A stretch of 10,230 nt of DNA, from assembly GCA_021785115.1 (NCBI GenBank), contig JAJYGO010000146.1:1-10230 (forward strand). Direction: 5' to 3'. Shown here piece by piece: positions 1 through 4,685 of this stretch. The stretch is from Chloroflexota bacterium (GTDB lineage: Bacteria; Chloroflexota; Limnocylindria; Limnocylindrales; CSP1-4). The position numbers and the translations under genes were made by a program. Numbering within the stretch: the stretch's first letter is position 1; each line of letters opens with the position of its first letter. Under the pieces are notes generated by a model. The model did not search any database and was not told the origin of the DNA. It saw nothing but the letters and a program-made list of their open reading frames with translations.

Positions 1-23
1 ATCGATGCTCGCACCGGCCGTGC

Positions 24-52
24 TTGACACCCATGCGCGTTCCGCCAACGCT
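24..52 (+). promoter_or_regulatory. possible sigma-70-type promoter (perfect -35, weak -10)
   Basis: A perfect TTGACA (24-29) is followed after 17 bp by AACGCT (47-52), which keeps only the A at position 2 and the T at position 6 of the -10 consensus. A full TTGACA is uncommon in DNA this GC-rich. The nearest downstream gene starts at 479, so the leader would be about 420 nt, which is long. It may be chance. Confidence 0.2.
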
Positions 53-170
53 TGCCTCCGTGTGATGGCAACGGATGCTGATTCCGGCACGCCGCCGGGA
101 CGGGTGACCCATGCCTGCCCGGAGTCGCGTGCCCCCGTCGTCGCGCTGCGAGGGTCCTGCAAGGGCCGGT

Positions 171-186
171 GCCCGAGTCGTCGGGC
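171..186 (+). repeat. perfect 6-bp stem hairpin with 4-nt loop
   Basis: GCCCGA and TCGGGC flank a GTCG loop. No T-tract follows, so it is not a classical intrinsic terminator. It lies in the gene-free region about 290 bp before the arylsulfotransferase-family start and could be a leader structure, or the end of a transcript coming from the left. Confidence 0.3.
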
Positions 187-478
187 GGGTGACGCCCCGG
201 CGCACCTACGCTCGCGGTCCTACGCCCCCACGTGCGGCGGATCGCCGGCCGGCCCACCTCGTGGCCGGCGAACGCCCCAACCGGAGTGCCGCGATGGTCA
301 ACGCATGGGATCCCGCCAGCCGGTCGGCCGACCGCCGGTGTGTCCCGTTCCGGGGCGCCAGGCGGCGGGCTGCATCCCGGGGCGGGCGGCCGGTCCACGG
401 ACCGACGCTGGGGCGGGCCGTCCTTGCACCGCGCAGGGTCACGCCCGAGTCGCGGCACGGGCGCAGCGGTGACGAACG

Positions 479-2059
479 GTGACTGCCTCCGGTCCGCATC
501 CGCGTTCTCGGGTCTCGCGCCGCAGCGTGCTCGCGGCGGCGGCTGCGGGCGGAGCCGCGCTTGCCGCAGGCGCAGTTGACCTCGGCCTGAGCCGGCCCGG
601 CCACGGCGCTGCGGGGGGACAGCTGGCGGCGGTCGCCTCCGGCATCGTGGCCGCCCTCGGCCCGGCGACGCCGTCGCCCACCCAATGTGCTGCGCCCGCG
701 CCTCCATCGACCTCGCCCGCCTCCGGCCCGCGTCGGATCTTCCATTCGCGGCCGAACATCGCCGCTCCGCTCATCGAGGTGACCGCTCGCGGGGGCATCG
801 CCGAGGACGGGTTCATCTTCCTGACGCCATCCAACGGCAAGGGCCACGACGGACCGATGATCGTCGACGACGCCGGCGAACTCGTGTGGATGCGCCCGGA
901 CCTGTCCGGCTACGCCACCGACCTGCGCGTCGCGAGCTATCAGGGCCAGCCGGTCCTGGTCTGGTGGGAGGGCGACAACAACGCCGGGATCGGCTCCGGC
1001 GAACATGTGGTGGTCGATGCGGCCTACCGCGAGCTGTTCCGCGTCCCTGGCGGCCATGGCCGCCAGGCCGACCTCCACGAGTTCCGCCTCACCGACCGCA
1101 ACACGGCCCTGTTCTTCGCCGACGCGGTCGTGGGGGCGGGAGCGGGGCCGGGTCAGCCGGCCGACCTCCTGGACTGCGCGGTCCAGGAGGTGGACCTCGT
1201 CTCGGGGGCCGTCGTCTTCGAGTGGCACTCCCTCGACCACATCGACGTCTCCGAGTCGGTCGAGGCCCCCCCGGCCGAGGCGGGCCAGGCCTACGACTAC
1301 TTCCACGCCAACTCCATCGACGAGGACGCCGACGGCAACCTGATCGTCTCCGCCCGCAACACCTCGGCCGTGTACAAGATCGAGCGGCCGACGGGCCGGG
1401 TCCTGTGGCGTCTGGGCGGCAAGCGAAGCGACTTCAGGATGGGCCCGGGGACCGGCTTCGCCCTCCAGCACGATGCGCGCCGCCGGCCGGACGGCACGCT
1501 CAGCATCTTCGACGACGGGCAGGCGGGGCCGTCGCGGGGGATCGTGCTGCGGGTCGACGAGACGGCGATGACGGCCGCGCTCGTTCGCGAGTACCCGTCG
1601 CCGGCCGGCCTGCTGTCCACCAGCCAGGGCAACGTTCAGTTCCTGCCCGGGGGCAACGTGTTCGTCGGGTGGGGGAGCGTGCCGCGGTTCAGCGAGTTCA
1701 GCGTCGACGGGCGCCTGGTCCTCGACGCCGGCTTCACGGCCTCCCAGTCCTACCGGGACTTCCGGTTCCCGTGGGTCGGCCGCCCGATGGAGCCCCCCGC
1801 GATCGCGGTGGACGTCGCCACCGACGGCCTGGTGGTCTTCGCCAGCTGGAACGGCGCCACCGAGGTCGCCTCCTGGGAGGTGCTGGCGGGAGGCGCCACC
1901 GGCGCCATGCGCAGCGTCGCGACGTCGCCGCGACGAGGCTTCGAGACGGTGATCTCCGTCCCCGGCCTCGCGTTGCCCGGCACGCGGTTCGCCGCCCGGG
2001 CGCTGGACGCCGCCGGGGCGGTGCTCGGGATCTCGCCAACGATTGCGGCCCCCGTCTGA
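479..2059 (+). CDS. Tat-exported arylsulfotransferase (ASST)-family protein
   Basis: Family members transfer sulfuryl groups between phenolic compounds on a beta-propeller scaffold; the substrate here is unknown. Residues 11-35 form a twin-arginine signal: an SRRSVLA motif (Arg14-Arg15) followed by an Ala-rich hydrophobic run, so export through Tat is predicted. A Pro/Ser/Thr-rich linker (about 60-85) precedes the ASST region (about 88-430). Visible family motifs are DYFHANSIDEDADG (His276), VLWRLGGKRSDF (308-319) and LQHDARRRPDG (His331); the WRLGGK.SDF signature is typical of the Arylsulfotran_2 type. Residues 440-526 look like a small beta-rich C-terminal domain. The start is GTG at 479: an in-frame TGA lies at 470-472, and any later start would lose the Arg pair. 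No good Shine-Dalgarno site is seen. The gene stands alone on the plus strand and converges on the SRPBCC gene. No dedicated Dsb partner is nearby. Family assignment is fairly firm, enzymatic activity is not. Confidence 0.85.
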   Translation: MTASGPHPRSRVSRRSVLAAAAAGGAALAAGAVDLGLSRPGHGAAGGQLAAVASGIVAALGPATPSPTQCAAPAPPSTSPASGPRRIFHSRPNIAAPLIEVTARGGIAEDGFIFLTPSNGKGHDGPMIVDDAGELVWMRPDLSGYATDLRVASYQGQPVLVWWEGDNNAGIGSGEHVVVDAAYRELFRVPGGHGRQADLHEFRLTDRNTALFFADAVVGAGAGPGQPADLLDCAVQEVDLVSGAVVFEWHSLDHIDVSESVEAPPAEAGQAYDYFHANSIDEDADGNLIVSARNTSAVYKIERPTGRVLWRLGGKRSDFRMGPGTGFALQHDARRRPDGTLSIFDDGQAGPSRGIVLRVDETAMTAALVREYPSPAGLLSTSQGNVQFLPGGNVFVGWGSVPRFSEFSVDGRLVLDAGFTASQSYRDFRFPWVGRPMEPPAIAVDVATDGLVVFASWNGATEVASWEVLAGGATGAMRSVATSPRRGFETVISVPGLALPGTRFAARALDAAGAVLGISPTIAAPV

Positions 2060-2089
2060 TCTGCGGCCCCGCAGGACCACCGGTGGGGC

Positions 2090-2125
2090 GTGCCCCGCTC
2101 GGGGGAGGAGACTCGAGCGGGGCAC
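2090..2125. terminator. 12-bp perfect hairpin between convergent genes, likely bidirectional terminator
   Basis: The arm at 2090-2101 (GTGCCCCGCTCG) is exactly complementary to the arm at 2114-2125, with a 12-nt loop. It lies 30 bp after the stop of the arylsulfotransferase-family gene and 38 bp beyond the stop of the SRPBCC gene that reads toward it. There is no T-tract on either side, as is common for terminators in very GC-rich genomes. Position and symmetry suit a shared terminator. Confidence 0.65.
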
Positions 2126-2163
2126 TGGGTCGTGCGCATGGGGCCGGCGCACCGGCCGCGCGG

Positions 2164-2664
2164 TCAGGGCGCTGACGTGAGCCGGCCCCCGGAACCCCCG
2201 TGCGGCCATCGGCGGGCCTGCACGGACGCCTCGCGTCCGCGCCCCTCAACTCGATCGCGGAATCGGCGCAGCGTGTCGCGGACGCCCTGGCGGACCCAAT
2301 CGGGAGCGGTGTCGGCGTCTGCGTCCGGGTCCGCTGCGTCAACGTCGAGGAGCAGACTCACGCGGGTCGTCGCCTCGTCCAGGCTGGCGAACGACACCCT
2401 CCCGTCGCGTCGCGTGTCGCCAGTCGAGATCCAGGTGATCCGCCGATCCGCTTCCTGCTCGACGATCCGGAGGTGGCCCGAGGCTCCGGGCCCGCCGATC
2501 GCGGCGTCCGCCCGCGCGGGACCGCCGGCGTCGCGATCGTCGTCATCGGCGGGCTCGCCGACAGGGCTGCGCCCCGTCCCCGAGGCATCGAGGACCTTGA
2601 GCCAGGCGGTGTAGGCGTCGTGGAGCGGTGCTTTGACGACGATGCTCTGATCGATGACGGCCAT
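2164..2664 (-). CDS. SRPBCC-fold (polyketide cyclase/dehydrase-like) protein
   Basis: 166 residues. The family uses a helix-grip fold to hold small hydrophobic ligands; the ligand here is unknown. The N-terminus MAVIDQSIVVKAPLHDAYTAW (first strand and helix) and the middle strands IVEQEADRRITWIS, GRVSFASLDEATTRVSL and a C-terminal helix (WVRQGVRDTLRRFRDRVE) match the pattern of cyclase/dehydrase proteins in which a strand ending in W.S is followed by D..TRV. Unusual is a charged, Gly/Ala/Asp-rich insertion at about 28-62 (including DDDDRD), where relatives have an FP-type helix. ATG at 2664 is chosen because the domain begins there and GAGG lies about 10 nt upstream; an in-frame ATG at 2715 would add 17 residues. 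It is the last gene of the minus block and is probably transcribed apart from the regulator, since a hairpin separates them. Confidence 0.7.
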   Translation of the reverse strand: MAVIDQSIVVKAPLHDAYTAWLKVLDASGTGRSPVGEPADDDDRDAGGPARADAAIGGPGASGHLRIVEQEADRRITWISTGDTRRDGRVSFASLDEATTRVSLLLDVDAADPDADADTAPDWVRQGVRDTLRRFRDRVEGRGREASVQARRWPHGGSGGRLTSAP

Positions 2665-2729
2665 CGGCTGGGCGCCTCGTGTGACGACGTACCCGTCGTG
2701 CCGCCAGCGTCCCATCCGGAACGCAACAC

Positions 2730-2761
2730 CTGCAGGCGTCAGCCTCCTGACGTGCTTGCAG
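2730..2761 (-). terminator. hairpin downstream of the response regulator gene
   Basis: The inner stem CGTCAG (2737-2742) pairs with CTGACG (2747-2752) around a 4-nt loop, and an outer stem CTGCA (2730-2734) pairs with TGCAG (2757-2761). On the transcribed minus strand the loop is GAGG, part of an AGGAGG, but no suitable start codon follows at the right distance. It lies 68-100 nt past the regulator stop and before the SRPBCC start. A terminator or attenuator is likely, although no U-tract follows. Confidence 0.45.
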
Positions 2762-2809
2762 CGGCCTCGCAGCGGTCCCTCGCGCGGCCGGGCTCGCCGG
2801 ACGCCCGAC

Positions 2810-2833
2810 GGCGGCCGTCAGGGCGGCCGTCAG
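2810..2833. repeat. perfect 12-bp tandem duplication across the response regulator stop codon
   Basis: GGCGGCCGTCAG occurs twice back to back (2810-2821, 2822-2833). The right copy contains the stop codon (TCA at 2830-2832, read as TGA on the minus strand), so the left copy is a non-coding echo of the gene end. It looks like a small slippage duplication. Confidence 0.8.
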
Positions 2834-3576
2834 TCGGCAGCGGGCGCTTCGCCACTCGCGGAGTCCGCCGACGCCTGGGCCGTCGGGCCGTCCACGTCCA
2901 GCAGGTAGCCCACGCCCTGGAACGTGCGGATCCGACCAGCCTCTCCTGGCTTGGCGCCCAGCTTGCGGCGCACGCGCGAGATCCAGACCCGCAGGTACTC
3001 GAGCTCGTCACGGTACTCGGGTCCCCAGACCCGGGTGAGCAGTTCGGAGTGCACAACCACCTTGCCGGCGTTCTCCGCGAGGTACTGGAGGAGCAGCCAC
3101 TCGCTCCGGGAGAACTGGACGAGCTCCCCGCCGCGGAGCACGATCCGGCGCTCGAGGTCGATCTCGATGTCGTCGAAGCGGATGATGCCGGTCGCCGGGG
3201 CCTCCGCTACGCTCCGGCGCAGGACGGCGCGGATCCGCGCGGCCATCTCGTCGGGGTGGAACGGCTTGGAGATGTAGTCGTCGGCGCCGACGTCCAGGCC
3301 GCGGGCCTTGTCGGCCGTCGAACCCTTGGCGGTGACCAGGATCACGGGTACGGGCCGCCGCTCGCGCAGCCGGCGCATGACCTCGATGCCGTCCAGGTCG
3401 GGCATGACGATGTCCAGGAGCACGACGTCCGGGCGGTAGTCATCGGCCAGCCGGAGTGCCTCGAGCCCGCTCGACGCCGCCACCACGCGGAAGCCCTCCT
3501 CCGCCATGGCGATCGAGACGACCTTCGTGATCCGAGGCTCGTCGTCCGCGATCAGGATCAGCGGCTGCGCGTCCAT
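2830..3576 (-). CDS. OmpR/KdpE-like two-component response regulator
   Basis: 248 residues. The receiver domain spans about 6-120: acidic pocket Asp11-Asp12, phosphoacceptor Asp55 (VVLLDIVMPD), Thr82 and Lys104 (YISKPF) are all present, so it should be phosphorylatable. A winged-helix DNA-binding domain spans about 132-226; the stretch ELLTRVWGPEYRDELEYL followed by RVWISRVRRKLG is strongly KdpE-like. A short Ala/Ser/Asp-rich tail (228-248) ends the protein. ATG at 3576 is preceded by GGGAGGAG five nt upstream, which decides against upstream starts. The probable partner is the histidine kinase encoded about 1.1 kb upstream on the same strand, but the lipoprotein and YggT genes and a hairpin lie between, so the regulator probably has its own promoter in 3577-3780. 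A TTGACG on the minus strand at 3641-3636 is a weak -35 candidate without a good -10. No kdpFABC genes are visible, so potassium control is not shown. Confidence 0.92.
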   Translation of the reverse strand: MDAQPLILIADDEPRITKVVSIAMAEEGFRVVAASSGLEALRLADDYRPDVVLLDIVMPDLDGIEVMRRLRERRPVPVILVTAKGSTADKARGLDVGADDYISKPFHPDEMAARIRAVLRRSVAEAPATGIIRFDDIEIDLERRIVLRGGELVQFSRSEWLLLQYLAENAGKVVVHSELLTRVWGPEYRDELEYLRVWISRVRRKLGAKPGEAGRIRTFQGVGYLLDVDGPTAQASADSASGEAPAAD

Positions 3577-3780
3577 GGAACTCCTCCCGCCGTCGCGCCT
3601 GCGCGGGATCGCGCCGTCTCCAGCATGGCGGCTCGCGTCAAGCACGCGGCTTGCCGCCAGGGCGGGTCTCGTTGCGAAGGCGTTGCGGAGCCCGCTGGCT
3701 CGTCCCGCGCAGGCCCCGCGCGCCGGGGTGCCCGAGCCGCGGCGGGTGACGGCGCCCGGCCAGCGGGTGGTGGCCCGAGA

Positions 3781-3817
3781 AGGCCCCGGATGGCCGGGGA
3801 CGGCCCATCCGGGGCCT
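3781..3817 (-). terminator. 13-bp perfect hairpin directly after the YggT-family gene
   Basis: AGGCCCCGGATGG (3781-3793) is exactly complementary to 3805-3817, with an 11-nt loop. It begins four nt past the YggT-family stop codon on the minus strand and is followed by TCTC. Its strength and placement indicate a terminator, which would separate the response regulator from the genes upstream of it. Confidence 0.7.
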
Positions 3818-3821
3818 CCCC

Positions 3822-4262
3822 CTAGACATCCTCGGTGCGCCGCGGGATGCGCACGATGCCGAGCAGCAGCACCTCGACCAGGGTCAGCCCGATCAGCGCC
3901 GTGATCGCGGCAGTGTCGAGCACCGAGGCCCCCGTGCCGATGGTGTTCACGCGGAACATGCCCTGGAACGGATCGACCACCGGTCGGGTCACGTCGAGCA
4001 CCGCCGCGACGATCTCGTTGCTGCGCAGGGCGCCGAGGCCCTCGAGGGCGATCCGGGCGATCAGCAGGGCCTGGACGACGCCGAACACCGTGGCCACGAT
4101 GCGCGCGGCGATGGTGGAGCCCGACGGCCGGTAGACGACCCGGTCGCGCTGCTCGACGACCTGGGCGGGTGCTCCCTGCTTGTCCTGCGCGCCGTCGGCA
4201 GGCGACCCTGCGGGGCGCAGATCACGCTGGATGGTGGTGTGTTCCTGTTCGTAGGTCATCAC
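3822..4262 (-). CDS. YggT-family integral membrane protein
   Basis: 146 residues. YggT-family proteins are small inner-membrane proteins linked in various bacteria to cell shape, division or osmotic tolerance; the molecular role is unsettled. A hydrophilic N-terminal tail (1-48, Gln/Arg/Asp-rich, probably cytoplasmic) precedes a first membrane helix (about 52-75, ending LLIARIALEGLGAL), then VLDVTRPVVDPFQGMFRV (88-105), which resembles the family's conserved Pro-rich re-entrant segment, then a second helix (about 117-138) and a short basic end. The tail is long compared with minimal family members. A strong AGGAGG precedes the start; GTG at 4262 (6-nt spacer) and ATG at 4259 (9-nt spacer) are both possible and differ by one residue. 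It lies 49 bp after the lipoprotein gene, so both are likely on one transcript that ends at the 3781-3817 hairpin. Confidence 0.75.
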   Translation of the reverse strand: MMTYEQEHTTIQRDLRPAGSPADGAQDKQGAPAQVVEQRDRVVYRPSGSTIAARIVATVFGVVQALLIARIALEGLGALRSNEIVAAVLDVTRPVVDPFQGMFRVNTIGTGASVLDTAAITALIGLTLVEVLLLGIVRIPRRTEDV

Positions 4263-4311
4263 GCATGGCCTCCTGCGTTGGGGGCACAGGACGGCGCCCT
4301 GCGCCGATCCG

Positions 4312-4512
4312 TCATGAGGAGCTCGGGGCTGCCGACGGTGCCGTGGACATCGCCGGAGCGGAGGACATCGCCGGAGCGGAGGACATCGCCGGCGCGACCG
4401 ACGGGGCTGTGCTCACGCCGGGCAGGCCCTCGGAAGGCGAGGCGGTCGTCGGCGAGCACGCCGCCAAGACGGCCGACGCGACGAGAAGGCACAGGAACAG
4501 CAATCGCTTCAT
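4312..4512 (-). CDS. small repeat-containing lipoprotein, function unknown
   Basis: 66 residues. MKRLLFLCLLVASAVLAAC is a textbook lipoprotein signal: basic n-region, hydrophobic core and lipobox LAAC with lipidated Cys19. The mature part (47 residues) is only Ser, Ala, Pro, Thr, Met and a few others, with three near-perfect copies of a hexapeptide PAMSSA (41-58). This low-complexity chain could be a flexible tether or cell-wall spacer. ATG at 4512 has GGGAG seven nt upstream. The gene sits between the histidine kinase and the YggT-family gene, same strand, 173 bp after the kinase stop, with a 16-bp palindrome just before it that suggests separate control. No homologous family is recognised by eye. 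It could be an envelope-stress output or an accessory to the sensor, but that is conjecture. Confidence 0.7.
   Translation of the reverse strand: MKRLLFLCLLVASAVLAACSPTTASPSEGLPGVSTAPSVAPAMSSAPAMSSAPAMSTAPSAAPSSS
4345..4398. repeat. 18-bp tandem repeat, three copies, inside the lipoprotein gene
   Basis: GGACATCGCCGGAGCGGA occurs at 4345-4362 and exactly again at 4363-4380; a third copy at 4381-4398 matches 15 of 18. Read on the minus strand each copy encodes PAMSSA or PAMSTA. The identity at DNA level points to recent slippage expansion, so copy number may vary among strains. Confidence 0.9.
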
Positions 4513-4530
4513 GGAACGGCTCCCGGACGA

Positions 4531-4546
4531 TCGCCCGATCGGGCGA
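4531..4546. promoter_or_regulatory. 16-bp perfect palindrome upstream of the lipoprotein gene, possible operator
   Basis: TCGCCCGATCGGGCGA is fully self-complementary and ends 19 bp before the lipoprotein start codon, with the GGGAG ribosome site between. It could bind a dimeric regulator over the promoter or leader, or fold as a hairpin in the mRNA just ahead of the ribosome site. No clear -35/-10 pair is seen near it on the minus strand. Confidence 0.45.
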
Positions 4547-4685
4547 GAGGGGGAGGACCAGCAGGCGCGGGTCCGTTGACGCCTCCCATCTAGGCACGCG
4601 TCTCGGGGCGCCGGCGCATCAGCGGCCGAGCGATACCTTGCAGGCGCCTGACATCCGGAAACGGCGTGGCGCCTCGCGTTCGGGA

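Larger units (their letters stand above)
1..478. other. gene-free leader region upstream of the arylsulfotransferase-family gene
   Basis: No reading frame here looks coding: the open frames are rich in Arg, Pro and Gly, lack ribosome binding sites and show no recognisable domain. The stretch holds a TTGACA box near its left end, a perfect short hairpin (171-186) and an imperfect 14-bp palindrome at 391-404 (CGGTCCACGGACCG, 12 of 14 positions symmetric) about 75 bp before the next gene. It is best read as an intergenic and promoter region for the gene at 479, possibly with a long 5' leader. A gene entering from the left edge cannot be excluded, since the window is cut there. Confidence 0.5.

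Noticed and set aside
5..472. Open frame covering the left end
   Set aside because: No ribosome site and low-complexity Arg/Pro/Ala composition; it stops before the Tat-exported protein and matches nothing recognisable.
206..2209. Very long minus-strand open frame opposite the arylsulfotransferase-family gene
   Set aside because: Its translation is low-complexity Arg/Pro/Gly with no domain, and the plus strand has a clear Tat signal and family motifs. It is an antisense shadow of a GC-rich gene.
3613..3641. TTGACG on the minus strand as promoter of the response regulator
   Set aside because: At 17 bp spacing the -10 position is GC-only (GACGGC), so it is kept only as a remark in the gene entry.
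2200..3825. Plus-strand open frame of 541 codons
   Set aside because: It is antisense to the SRPBCC and response regulator genes and has no recognisable domain.
4641..4650. 10-bp palindrome CAGGCGCCTG after the kinase stop
   Set aside because: Short palindromes of G and C are common at this base composition, and nothing else supports a site here.
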